From: JAJISK01 sp046759185
GTDB taxonomy: Archaea > Thermoplasmatota > Thermoplasmata > RBG-16-68-12 > JAJISG01
NCBI GenBank assembly: GCA_046759185.1
Contig: JBHIBO010000008.1
Span: 1 to 64,000 of the forward strand
Length of the DNA: 64,000 bases
Direction: 5' to 3'
The notes beneath the pieces were generated by a model. It was not told where the DNA came from. It saw only the letters and a list, made by a program, of their open reading frames with translations, and made no database searches. The translations under genes and the position numbers were made by a program. Below are positions 1 to 7,676 of this stretch, piece by piece; position 1 is the stretch's first letter, and every line of letters starts with the position of its first letter.

Positions 1-1124
1 CGCATGATCTGGGGGTAGAGGGAGGCGTAGTCCACCTCCACGATCCCCTCGTGGATGCCCACCTGCGGCTCCAAGATGAAACCGCCCCGGTCACACAGGA
101 CGAGCTGCTCGGCTGTCTTGAAGACCTCGGGCAGGTTCTTCTTCCAGAGGACGACGTAGCCCCGCCAGTGGGCCTCGTTCACCTGCATGGCCGTGATGGC
201 CGTCCCTGGAGTGAGCCGGAGCATCTCCTGGGGGACCAGGCGGGCCAGCCGGGACATCTCCGCGAGCCCGTGAAGGCCACTCTCCCGATGGGCGAAGTGG
301 TTCGCATCCAGATGGAGGCGGCCTCGGAGGAGGTACTGGTTCGGCTTGTAGACGATCTTGCCGTAGGTGAAGTAACTCTTTCCCTCCCCGTGCTGGAAGT
401 GCTGCCGCTCCCGTCCCAGCACGAGATCCACGCCCAGTGCATCCGCCTTCTGGAGCAGATAAGGGACGACGAAGGGGTCCCCGTTCACGGTCAGGAGGAC
501 GTCCGGGTCCTCCTTCCGCAGGGCCTGATTGAGGCCATCTAGGACCGCTCCTTCGGAACCCTCCAATTCCGTCTCCCCGAGACGGGCCGTGAGGAGGCGG
601 TCCTCGTAACGGGGGAGCCCCTCGGGCGCGTCCACTTGGATGTCCAAGGCCTGGGCGTTTAGAGGCGGGAGCTCGTACTCCAGGGCGAAGGGCTCCTCGA
701 GCCTCTTCCAGGTTCCATTGTACGCGGTCCGGCTCAAGGGGAGGATGTCGTGCTGGAGGAAATACCGCTGGCTGTGCCGCAGGTCCACGTCGAAGAGGCG
801 GAAGTCATGGAACTGCCCCTCCCGGTTCACCAGCTCCGCCAGGGGGTGAAGGTCCCGGTAGTGGCGGGGCAGGACGTCCAGGACGGGCACGGGCTCGGTG
901 GACCGGATGTCGATCTTCTTGGAGGCCCATTCGACGTCCTCCACCCGGTTGAGGCGGGCCAACCGGCGTTTCATGCCCTCAAGGTCACCTCGGCCCCCGT
1001 GGACGTAGAAGCGGGGTCGGTAGCCGGGATCCTCGATACGGCGGACGCCCTGAGGGGTCCAGAGCCAGGTGATCAGAGAGTCCCGTTGGTAGTCCGCATA
1101 GGCGTCGATGATCCAGCCTTCCAT
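1..1124 (-). CDS. polB: Family B DNA polymerase, N-terminal part, cut by left edge; exonuclease motifs eroded
   Basis: The frame is open to the left edge, so only about 374 residues of the polymerase are visible: an N-terminal domain, the region where the 3'-5' exonuclease normally sits, and polymerase motif A at the very edge (DYASLYPQIM, Asp365). The exonuclease signatures are degenerate. The Exo I position reads LDIQVD (Asp161-Ile-Gln163 instead of Asp-Ile-Glu), and Exo II reads NGDPFVVPYL (Val219 where the second Asp belongs). Segments such as LTPGTAITAMQ resemble what I associate with the archaeal PolB2 lineage, reported to have altered catalytic sites; that subfamily call is inference. 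Motifs B and C are outside the window, so polymerase competence cannot be judged. The ATG at 1124 was chosen because family-like sequence begins there. Confidence 0.85.
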   Translation of the reverse strand, partial: MEGWIIDAYADYQRDSLITWLWTPQGVRRIEDPGYRPRFYVHGGRGDLEGMKRRLARLNRVEDVEWASKKIDIRSTEPVPVLDVLPRHYRDLHPLAELVNREGQFHDFRLFDVDLRHSQRYFLQHDILPLSRTAYNGTWKRLEEPFALEYELPPLNAQALDIQVDAPEGLPRYEDRLLTARLGETELEGSEGAVLDGLNQALRKEDPDVLLTVNGDPFVVPYLLQKADALGVDLVLGRERQHFQHGEGKSYFTYGKIVYKPNQYLLRGRLHLDANHFAHRESGLHGLAEMSRLARLVPQEMLRLTPGTAITAMQVNEAHWRGYVVLWKKNLPEVFKTAEQLVLCDRGGFILEPQVGIHEGIVEVDYASLYPQIM

Positions 1125-1235
1125 GTCCTCCTGCCCCGCGTGGAGAGGACTTCTACGGGGGGACGACTTAAGAGACGAGAGGGAGGGGGTGGGTGAAACT
1201 GAGACCTTGAAAGGATGGGGAGGCGGACCGAACAG

Positions 1236-1242
1236 CTATATT
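1236..1242 (+). promoter_or_regulatory. TATA-like element before the DUF4242 gene
   Basis: CTATATT lies 33-39 bases before the ATG at 1275. This fits an archaeal TATA box giving a short leader of about ten bases. It is the only AT-rich patch in this intergenic stretch. Confidence 0.45.
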
Positions 1243-1274
1243 GCGTCTCGCACTGACGGCCGTAGGGAGCGACC

Positions 1275-1526
1275 ATGCCGTTGTACATGGATATCCACAG
1301 GGACGTCGAAGACCTGACAGAGGAGGCGGTTCGCGAGGCCCACGCCGCAGACCTGAAGGTGCAGACAGAGCACGGGGCGGAGTACATCAAGTACTGGTTC
1401 AATGAGGAGGCCGGGTTCGTCTCGTGCCTCTTTCGGGCCCCGAGTAAGGAGGCCGGCCGGGCCGTCCACCAGGAAGCCCACGGCCTCGTGACCGACGAGA
1501 TTTACGAGGTCGAAGAGGGCGAGTGA
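1275..1526 (+). CDS. DUF4242 family small protein
   Basis: An 83-residue protein beginning MPLYMDIHRDVEDLTEE and containing HAADLKVQTEHGAEYIKYW and a central AGFVSCLFRAPSKEAG segment. This is the length and layout of DUF4242 proteins: small ferredoxin-like alpha/beta proteins, one characterised member of which (SCO4226 of Streptomyces) binds nickel. The role here is unknown. It stands alone between the divergent polymerase gene and the convergent debranching-enzyme gene, whose stop lies five bases beyond its own. No membrane segment or signal peptide is present, so it is probably cytosolic. The family call is fairly secure; metal binding is not established for this copy. Confidence 0.8.
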   Translation: MPLYMDIHRDVEDLTEEAVREAHAADLKVQTEHGAEYIKYWFNEEAGFVSCLFRAPSKEAGRAVHQEAHGLVTDEIYEVEEGE

Positions 1527-1531
1527 TTTCG

Positions 1532-3619
1532 TCACTCCTTGCCTCGGTCTGACCCTTCGATCCGGAGCGGGGGGCCTTCCTGAGACAGGACCTCGACGCG
1601 GGTCGTCGGCCCCAGGCCTTCCGCGCGGAGTGCCACGGTGCTCGGTCCGACGCGGACGTTCGAAACCTCCAAAGGACCCGCATCGGGAGAGAGGTGGGGG
1701 TCGAGGCGAAGGACTCCCGAAGCCGCATCAGGTTCCATGCCAAGAAGCGTACGGAGAAGTAGCGACGGAGCGCCCGCAGCCCAGGCCTGGAGATCACAGG
1801 CCTGCTGAATCCTCTGGGGTCCCTCCCCCCTCGAACGAGCCGTGCCGCCAAAGAGTTCGGGGAGCCGATACTCGAACCTCTCGGCCGCGGCCGCCAACCC
1901 CTGGAAGAGTCGCGCGGCCTTCACTCGGTGTCCCGTACGCGCCAAGCCGAAGGCGATCAGGGAGTTGTCGTGTGGCCACACGGACCCGTGATGATAGCTC
2001 GAGGGGTCGTAATACGGGGCCTGATCGGAGAGCGTCCGGATGCCCCAGCCTGAGTACATGTCGTCTGCGAAGAGCCGGTCGGCGACCCGGTCCGCCTGCG
2101 CCTGGGTCAGTATGCCGCACATCAGCAGATGTCCGGGGTTGGAGGCGACGAGAGGAATCCTCTCCCCACTTCCGTCGAGAGCGATCGCATAGGTTCCCTC
2201 CCCGGCCAGCCAGAAGGCGATGTGGAAGCGTTCCTTCAGCGCCTCGGCCTCCGCCATCCACGCCTCCCCCTCTCCATCCTCTCCCAGAGCCGTCGCCACC
2301 TCTGCGAGGCCGCTGAGACCCCAAAACGCGTACCCTTGAGCTTCGCAAGGGGCGATAGGGGGTCTGGGTTGGCGGCCGCTCGGTTGAAGAATGCCGACTT
2401 CGCCATCCTTCCAGCCCTGATGCCTGAGGGCAGGAGGGTCCCCCCCCTGGTAGTTCAGGAACGCCAGAGGGCTATGGAGCTGCTCGATGACATGGTCGGC
2501 CGCCTCGCGAGCATAGGGGTACATGGCCGCACAAAAGACTAGGTCCCCGGTCCAGCGATAGACCTCATGGAGGAGGCAAAGGAACAGGGCCGTCGCGTCG
2601 ACGGTCCCATAGTAGGGACCGTACGGCGTGAGGCCTGCGCTCGCCAGCTCGCCCCGGTTGAGTTCATGGAGAACCTTCCCGCGTTCCTCCGCGCGAAAGG
2701 GATCGCTTCGTACTCCCATCCGGTTGCCGAGTTCCTGGAGGACGTCCATGCTCAACCGGGGATTGAGGTGCACCGTCTGGAGCCCGACGATGAGGCTGTC
2801 CCTTCCGAAGAGCGTGGCGTACCAGGGCAGGCCCGCCGCGGGCACGTCGAACCCGTCGACCTGGATGAGGAGGGTCAGGAGATCTTCCGTTGCCTGTCTC
2901 GTCCATCCTGTCAGGGGGCCCTCGCCTCCGACACGGCCCCAGGCCTGCAGCCTCTCCCGACGTCGCATGCGGACCTCCTTGACCACGGAGCCGAAGGAGC
3001 CGATTCCCTCTTCACTAGGGGGCGGTCCGGTTCCGCTCTCCACCCTCGCTGTGAGGACCGTCTCCGACTGGGGCGGGAGGTAGAGGTCCCAGACCACCCT
3101 CCGTCGGTTAAGTCGATTCGGGAGCGGATCGAAGGTGAGTCGGGTCCATCGCAGGATCCCGTCCGCTCCCGTTAGGGAGAAGAGGACCGAACGACCCGAC
3201 AGCTCGGCGTGGGGAGCGCGCCGGCGGGGCGGGACCATCCCCCGGACCTCGAAGACGTCGGCAAAATCCGCGCGAAAGGCCAGGCGCAAGACCAGCGAGG
3301 ACTGCACGGCGTCGGGATTCTGGACGAGCAGGGTCTCCAGGAGATGGGGTGCCAGCACCCGATCTCGAATCACGCGGAGGGGCGACTCCAGCGGCCGCCT
3401 CATGGTGAACTCGAACCGAGCGTGAAAGGGCTCGGGCGTCTGCGAGTCCACCAGGGTGAATCGATGGGACCGGGGGGATAGCGCGTATTGGCTCAGGTGT
3501 CGAGTGTCCTCCCAATAGAGCCCCTGCCCTTCTCCGGGGTTCGTGATGCCGCCGTGAGCGTTGGAGAAGAGGAACCCGTTGCCACCCTTCAGGAGCAGGC
3601 GGGACGACGCCTCTGTCAC
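1532..3619 (-). CDS. Glycogen debranching enzyme, amylo-alpha-1,6-glucosidase type
   Basis: A 695-residue protein predicted to release alpha-1,6-linked glucose from glycogen or dextrins. The N-terminal domain opens with GGNGFLFSNAHGGITNP and YWEDTRHLSQYALSP, typical of the glycogen-debranching N-terminal beta domain. The C-terminal alpha/alpha-toroid carries GLPWYATLFGRDSLI near residue 265 and SYHHGSVWPHDNSLIAFGL near residue 545, both family hallmarks, followed by LPELFGG. The length is normal for the family and there is no signal peptide, so it is probably cytosolic. The start is a GTG. It is followed at 13 bases by the dihydropteroate synthase gene lying upstream on the same strand, so the two may be co-transcribed. 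Exact substrate preference cannot be read from sequence. Confidence 0.88.
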   Translation of the reverse strand: MTEASSRLLLKGGNGFLFSNAHGGITNPGEGQGLYWEDTRHLSQYALSPRSHRFTLVDSQTPEPFHARFEFTMRRPLESPLRVIRDRVLAPHLLETLLVQNPDAVQSSLVLRLAFRADFADVFEVRGMVPPRRRAPHAELSGRSVLFSLTGADGILRWTRLTFDPLPNRLNRRRVVWDLYLPPQSETVLTARVESGTGPPPSEEGIGSFGSVVKEVRMRRRERLQAWGRVGGEGPLTGWTRQATEDLLTLLIQVDGFDVPAAGLPWYATLFGRDSLIVGLQTVHLNPRLSMDVLQELGNRMGVRSDPFRAEERGKVLHELNRGELASAGLTPYGPYYGTVDATALFLCLLHEVYRWTGDLVFCAAMYPYAREAADHVIEQLHSPLAFLNYQGGDPPALRHQGWKDGEVGILQPSGRQPRPPIAPCEAQGYAFWGLSGLAEVATALGEDGEGEAWMAEAEALKERFHIAFWLAGEGTYAIALDGSGERIPLVASNPGHLLMCGILTQAQADRVADRLFADDMYSGWGIRTLSDQAPYYDPSSYHHGSVWPHDNSLIAFGLARTGHRVKAARLFQGLAAAAERFEYRLPELFGGTARSRGEGPQRIQQACDLQAWAAGAPSLLLRTLLGMEPDAASGVLRLDPHLSPDAGPLEVSNVRVGPSTVALRAEGLGPTTRVEVLSQEGPPLRIEGSDRGKE

Positions 3620-3632
3620 ACGATCACCGGGG

Positions 3633-4847
3633 CTAGGGGGGACCCCTCCCCAGGATGGCGTCCGCGATGGTCAGGCCCCGGACGGTTTCCTTCACATCGT
3701 GCGTCCGGATGATGTGGGCCCCGTGGCGGGCGGCGAGGACGGCGGCCGAAAGGCCACCTTCCAGGCGGTCCTCGACGTCGACGTCGAGCAGTTTCCCGAG
3801 AAAGGCCTTTCGGGAGACTCCGACGAGGATGGGACGACCCAGGCTCCGGAAGGCCCCGAGCTGGCGCAGGATTTGGAGGTTATGCTCCACCGTTTTGCCG
3901 AATCCGATGCCGGGATCGACCACCAGCTTCTCCGGATCGACGCCCCCCGCAACGGCGTCCGCGACCCGGGCCCGGAGGAAGCGAACGATGTCCGCGACGA
4001 CGTCCTCGTACGCGGGGTCCTTCTGCATCGTCTTCGGGACGCCGAGCATGTGGACAAGGGCCGCTGGCACGTCGTGTTTCGCCACCAGGGCGATCATCTT
4101 GGGGTCCTTGAGGCCTGTGATGTCGTTCACCATGGCCACCCCCAGGTCCAGGGCTTTGGCCGCGGTCTCTGGCTTGTAGGTGTCCACGGAGACAGGCACC
4201 TCTACTTGGTCCACGACGCCGGTCAGCACGGGTTCGAGGCGCTTCCACTCCTCGGCGGCACTCACCGGCTCGCTACCTGGGCGGGAAGACTCCGCGCCCA
4301 CGTCCAAGAGGCCGGCACCCTCCTCCACCATGGCCAAGGCCCGGTCGATGGCCACCTCAGGTTTCAAGTGCTTCCCTCCATCTGCAAAGGAGTCCGGGGT
4401 CACGTTGAGGATGCCCATGATGAGGGTCTGTTGGAGGGGAATCTCGGACCGAGGGAAGCGGAGGACGTAGGCTTCCCGGTCGTAGGAAGCGAGGGTCTCC
4501 TCCACTTCCGCAGCGAGGGCCTCGGATCGGAAGGGCTGGTGTTTCATTTTTGCCAGGAAGCGCTTGAAGTGTTGCGGGGTCCCGAGCAGAATTACGTCCC
4601 CCTCGTCGGAGGTGAATTCCACTGTCCCCTTGGGCGTCGCTGCGTCCCCACCAGCACCGAGCATCTCCTGCTTGGCGATGAGGGCCTCCCGATATCCCAC
4701 GCGTTGGAGTCGGACGACGCGGAAGAGCCCTTTGCGACGGAGAATGGGCTGGCCCCGGGCCTGAACGCCCACGGCCCTCAAAGCCTGGTTCACGTCGCGG
4801 GCCTCGGGAAGCTCCAGGACGTGGGCGTTGAACATGCGGACATTCAT
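3633..4847 (-). CDS. folP: Dihydropteroate synthase with an N-terminal extension domain
   Basis: About 404 residues. The C-terminal TIM barrel starts near residue 142 with MGILNVTPDSFADGG and contains DVGAESSRPGS, VSVDTYKPE, MVNDITGL, DPGIGFGKT and VGVSRKAFLG, all dihydropteroate synthase signatures; it condenses p-aminobenzoate with the pterin pyrophosphate in folate synthesis. The first ~140 residues form a separate domain (AKQEMLGAGGDAATPKG, VILLGTPQHFKRFL) of a kind I know from bacterial, mainly Gram-positive, DHPS proteins; this suggests transfer, as inference. I start at ATG 4847. The frame remains open to ATG 4958, but a TATA-like box at 4964-4970 would place transcription start near 4942, and the extra residues look like antisense of another frame. 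Confidence 0.88.
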   Translation of the reverse strand: MNVRMFNAHVLELPEARDVNQALRAVGVQARGQPILRRKGLFRVVRLQRVGYREALIAKQEMLGAGGDAATPKGTVEFTSDEGDVILLGTPQHFKRFLAKMKHQPFRSEALAAEVEETLASYDREAYVLRFPRSEIPLQQTLIMGILNVTPDSFADGGKHLKPEVAIDRALAMVEEGAGLLDVGAESSRPGSEPVSAAEEWKRLEPVLTGVVDQVEVPVSVDTYKPETAAKALDLGVAMVNDITGLKDPKMIALVAKHDVPAALVHMLGVPKTMQKDPAYEDVVADIVRFLRARVADAVAGGVDPEKLVVDPGIGFGKTVEHNLQILRQLGAFRSLGRPILVGVSRKAFLGKLLDVDVEDRLEGGLSAAVLAARHGAHIIRTHDVKETVRGLTIADAILGRGPP

Positions 4848-5019
4848 GGCTCGGATGGGTAAAAACCCCGTGCAGCGGCTCGCGCTTCCGAAGGAAGGCC
4901 CGAAGCCCGTCATCGCGTACGGCCTCTCGCGGAAGGGCTCGAAGGTGGTCGAGGCCATTCGTAGTATAGACGAGTCCCTGGAGGAGGAATGGCGGAGCCC
5001 GCGCGTTAAAGGGGGTTAA
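4846..5019 (+). CDS. Possible small basic protein, maybe the end of a winged-helix domain
   Basis: An open frame of 57 residues (MARMGKNPVQRLALPKEG at its start) whose middle part, YGLSRKGSKVVEAIRSI, resembles the wing and last helix of winged-helix regulators. Third codon positions are strongly G/C as in the neighbouring genes, and composition is rich in Lys and Glu, unlike a random shadow. Its ATG shares the CATG palindrome with the folP start on the other strand, so both promoters would have to lie in the opposite gene, which is odd. No TATA box is visible upstream. It could be a real small gene, a remnant of a longer regulator, or chance. Confidence 0.3.
   Translation: MARMGKNPVQRLALPKEGPKPVIAYGLSRKGSKVVEAIRSIDESLEEEWRSPRVKGG
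4964..4970 (-). promoter_or_regulatory. TATA-like element for folP and the debranching enzyme gene
   Basis: Read on the minus strand this is TCTATACTA. Transcription would start near 4942, giving a leader to the folP ATG at 4847 and possibly covering the debranching-enzyme gene downstream. Its position argues against the longer folP start at 4958. Confidence 0.4.
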
Positions 5020-5093
5020 TCAGCGCCCTGCCCCAGGGCAATCAAGCCTCAGGCACGACGCGCTACCGCGCCGCCCCCGGTCCACGTGAGTGG
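5011..5093. other. Structured, gene-poor intergenic element with nested hairpins
   Basis: The stretch between folP and sdhD (about 4970-5174) contains no convincing gene beyond the small frame at its left. It can fold compactly: GGGGG at 5011-5015 pairs with CCCCC at 5074-5078 around three hairpins, GCCCT/AGGGC (5025-5039), GCC/GGC (5046-5054) and GCGC/GCGC (5060-5071). A CCAC-GTGA-GTGG hairpin with a GNRA-type loop on the plus strand follows at 5082-5093. It lacks a T-loop, so it is not a tRNA. On the minus strand it would sit in the trailer of the sdh operon. Confidence 0.3.
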
Positions 5094-5157
5094 GTCGCAG
5101 GTAAGGAAGCAGAGCGGCATCCCCGCGGCAGATCTCCCGGCCTGCACGCAGACCTCG

Positions 5158-5175
5158 GCCCTTTGGGAAGAGGGC
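5158..5175 (-). terminator. Hairpin at the end of the sdh operon
   Basis: GCCCT at 5158-5162 pairs with AGGGC at 5171-5175 around an eight-base loop, immediately after and touching the sdhD stop codon. There is no long T-run, so a role in termination or RNA stability is only suggested. Confidence 0.25.
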
Positions 5176-5549
5176 TATTGCATGCCCAGGACGAAGGGGA
5201 GGAACGCCCAGAGACCGTATCCAAAGAGGATGGCGCCTGCGACAAGGAGCAGGCCGCTGCCGATCCGTCTTCGCCGCGGCGAGGCCACGTAGTCATAGAG
5301 CACGGAACGCACCCCGTTCAACCCGTGAAAGACGACGAAGCCCAGGAGGAGGGTATCCGTGATCCCAAACAGAAGCGCCTGCAGACGTATCTCCACCCCG
5401 CCGACGGTCAAGATGGAGGCCGGGTCCACGTAGTGGAGCCAGATTACGTGGAAGAGTAGGAGGATGACCAGGAAGATACCGCTGATTCGTTGTGTGACCC
5501 AGAGGAAGAAGCTCCATCGGTCCGGTCCTAGAGCGTTCGAAGTTGCCAT
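5175..5549 (-). CDS. sdhD: Succinate dehydrogenase membrane anchor subunit D
   Basis: A 124-residue membrane protein with three hydrophobic segments (roughly residues 18-40, 55-78 and 98-120). RISGIFLVILLLFHVIWLHY carries a His in the first segment and VVFHGLNGVRSVLYDY matches the haem/quinone-site pattern of SdhC/SdhD anchors. It would hold the SdhA-SdhB head at the membrane and form half of the quinone site. It is the last gene of a four-gene operon in the order sdhB-sdhA-sdhC-sdhD, separated from sdhC by one base. Assignment as C or D among the two anchors is conventional rather than proven. Confidence 0.85.
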   Translation of the reverse strand: MATSNALGPDRWSFFLWVTQRISGIFLVILLLFHVIWLHYVDPASILTVGGVEIRLQALLFGITDTLLLGFVVFHGLNGVRSVLYDYVASPRRRRIGSGLLLVAGAILFGYGLWAFLPFVLGMQ

Positions 5550-5550
5550 G

Positions 5551-5973
5551 CTAGGCCCCCCCTAGGATTTCCGGTAGGACGAGGAGCAGCCCAATGAGGG
5601 CGACAACCCCGCTGACGGCCATGAGTCCCCAGAAGAGCGCCCGTTGGTGGCGCAGACCTATGCCCAAGTCGAAGAGGACGAGGCGGACGCCGTTGAGGGC
5701 GTGGATGAGCACTCCCACGACGATGAACCAATCGATGATCAGGAAGGCTGGCTGCCGGAACGTGGCCATGAGCTCCTCGAACCCCTGTCCCTGCAGGCGG
5801 GCAAGGGACATGGCCCCGATATGGAGGAAGAGGTACACGGTGAGGAGGAGGCCCGTGACCCGGTGGAGGACGAAGGCCAGGGTGCCGGTCTCCCGGACGG
5901 AGGCCTTAGCCGTACGTCGGACGTACTTGCCCAACCCCTCGGGCGGGGCCTTCCATTCCTCACCGGATGCCAT
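5551..5973 (-). CDS. sdhC: Succinate dehydrogenase cytochrome b subunit C
   Basis: A 140-residue anchor subunit with three predicted membrane helices. LAFVLHRVTGLLLTVYLFLH with the following IGAM, and IHALNGVRLVLFDLG near residue 90, are the typical SdhC motifs with candidate haem-ligand histidines. The soluble N-terminus (about 30 residues) lies before the first helix. It partners SdhD in the membrane and passes electrons from the iron-sulfur subunit to quinone. It is one base from sdhA and one base from sdhD, so translation is probably coupled. Confidence 0.88.
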   Translation of the reverse strand: MASGEEWKAPPEGLGKYVRRTAKASVRETGTLAFVLHRVTGLLLTVYLFLHIGAMSLARLQGQGFEELMATFRQPAFLIIDWFIVVGVLIHALNGVRLVLFDLGIGLRHQRALFWGLMAVSGVVALIGLLLVLPEILGGA

Positions 5974-5974
5974 G

Positions 5975-7675
5975 TCAGTACGTCCTCTCTTCCGGGGGAT
6001 GCCGGGTGATGATCACGTCCTTGTAGGCGAGCTTCACCTGGGTCTTGTCTCGCCAAGCCAAAGTGTGCTTGAGCCAGTGTTCGTCATCCCGGTCCGGGAA
6101 GTCCGTGCGGGAGTGGGCACCTCGGCTCTCCGTCCGGGCCAGGGCCCCAGCAATGATGATCTCCGAGAAGTCTAGGAGATGGCGCGTCTCCAGGGTCTCC
6201 ACCAATTCCGTGTTGAAGACCTGGCCTCGGTCCCGCAAGCCGACCTGTCGCATCCTCTCTTGCAGTTCGCGCAACACCTCGGCGCATTTCGTCAACCCCT
6301 TCGCCTCGCGAAAGATGCCGCAGAGCCTCGTCATCGTTTCCTGAAGCTCCGTCCTTATGCGAGGCCCGCGCTCGCCCCCCGTTGCGTAGCGCAGGTTCTC
6401 CACCTCGTCCGACGTGCGCTCAAGCACGTCTTCCGGGAAAGGGATGCGAGGGGTTGTGACGGCGAACGCCGCGGCCCTCCGCCCGGCCCGCCGTCCGAAG
6501 GTGACGGCCTCCAGTAAGGAGTTGGTCCCCAAACGGTTCGCGCCGTGGACGGACACGCAGGCGCACTCACCTGCGGCGAACAGACCAGGGACGGGCCGAC
6601 GATCGGGGCCCAAGACGACCTGCCCGTGGACGTCCGTCGGGATCCCGCCCATAGAATAGTGGGCGGTGGGCTGGATGGGGATCGGCTCTTCCGCGGGATC
6701 TACCCCCACGAAACTGATAGCTAGCTCGCGAATCTGAGGGAGCCTCTCGCGGATGTGCTCCTCCCCGAAATGCCGGATGTCCAAGTAGACGAAGCTCTCC
6801 CCGTTCACCCCCCTCCCCTCATCGATCTCTTTCTGGACGGCCCGCGAGATGACGTCTCGGGGAGCGAGCTCCATCTTGTCTGGGGCATACCGTTCCATGA
6901 ATCGCTCCCCTCGACCGTTGACGAGATAGCCTCCCTCCCCCCGGGCGCCCTCCGTGACTAGGATGCCCTGTTGATAGAACCCCGTCGGGTGAAACTGGAC
7001 GAACTCCATGTCCTGGACCTGGAGACCTGCATCGAGGGCCAGGCTCAGGCCGTCCCCGGTGCTGGCGTAGGCGTTGGAGGTGATCGCGTAGGCGCGGCCA
7101 TACCCCCCGGTAGCCAAGATGACCGCCTTCGCGTGGAAGGCCTCGATCTTCCCTGTAGCGATGTTCATGGCCACGACACCTGCACAGGCCCCGTCGGCCA
7201 TGGCCAGGCGGAGGGCGTACCACTCATCGTAAAAGGTCACGCCGGCAGTGAGGCTCTGCTCGTACACGGTGTGGAGGACCGTGTGACCCGTCCAGTCGGC
7301 GGCGTAGCAGGCCCGGGGGCGGGAGTGGCCCCCGAAGGGGCGCTGGGCGATTTTCCCTTCCTTCGTCCGGCTGAACAGGACCCCCTTGTGCTCCAGATCG
7401 TAGATGTTGCCCGGGGCTTCCCGCACCATAATCTCCGCCGCGTCCTGGTCGCAGAGGTAGTCGCTCCCCTTCACCGTGTCAAAGAGGTGGGTTTCCCACG
7501 AGTCCTCGCTCGCATTGCCCAGGCTGGCGGCAATGCCTCCTTGGGCCGCCCCCGTGTGGGATCGGAGGGGGTGCAGCTTGGAAACGACGGCGGTCTTAGC
7601 CTTCGCCCCCGCCGCGATGGCAGCCCGGAGACCTGCCAGCCCTCCACCGACTATCACGACATCGTGGACCTGCAC
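5975..7675 (-). CDS. sdhA: Succinate dehydrogenase/fumarate reductase flavoprotein subunit
   Basis: The catalytic flavoprotein, about 566 residues, which oxidises succinate to fumarate with covalently bound FAD. VVIVGGGLAGLRAAIAAG at the N-terminus binds the ADP part of FAD, and LRSHTGAAQGGIAASLGN holds the His expected to carry FAD. QFHPTGFY, REGGYLVNGRGERFMERY-like segments and VHGANRLGTNSLLEAVTFG follow the family pattern. I start at the GTG at 7675: it follows GGGGAGG, lies one base after the sdhB stop, and puts the FAD motif at residue 5; a frame extending to 7852 only overlaps sdhB. SdhA sits on the cytosolic face with SdhB. Confidence 0.93.
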   Translation of the reverse strand: MQVHDVVIVGGGLAGLRAAIAAGAKAKTAVVSKLHPLRSHTGAAQGGIAASLGNASEDSWETHLFDTVKGSDYLCDQDAAEIMVREAPGNIYDLEHKGVLFSRTKEGKIAQRPFGGHSRPRACYAADWTGHTVLHTVYEQSLTAGVTFYDEWYALRLAMADGACAGVVAMNIATGKIEAFHAKAVILATGGYGRAYAITSNAYASTGDGLSLALDAGLQVQDMEFVQFHPTGFYQQGILVTEGARGEGGYLVNGRGERFMERYAPDKMELAPRDVISRAVQKEIDEGRGVNGESFVYLDIRHFGEEHIRERLPQIRELAISFVGVDPAEEPIPIQPTAHYSMGGIPTDVHGQVVLGPDRRPVPGLFAAGECACVSVHGANRLGTNSLLEAVTFGRRAGRRAAAFAVTTPRIPFPEDVLERTSDEVENLRYATGGERGPRIRTELQETMTRLCGIFREAKGLTKCAEVLRELQERMRQVGLRDRGQVFNTELVETLETRHLLDFSEIIIAGALARTESRGAHSRTDFPDRDDEHWLKHTLAWRDKTQVKLAYKDVIITRHPPEERTY

Positions 7676-7676
7676 G

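Noticed and set aside
4848..4958. Longer folP start at 4958
   Set aside because: It is only 6 bases from a TATA-like box, and its residues look like antisense of the small plus-strand frame.
5011..5078. tRNA-like 68-base cloverleaf
   Set aside because: No T-loop, no anticodon arm of the right size, and a 5-bp rather than 7-bp outer stem.
5082..5130. SRP RNA tip motif (AGGTAAGGAAGCAG)
   Set aside because: The GGAA tetraloop and its closing stem are missing and the flanks do not form the symmetric-loop helix; kept only as part of a structured-element finding.
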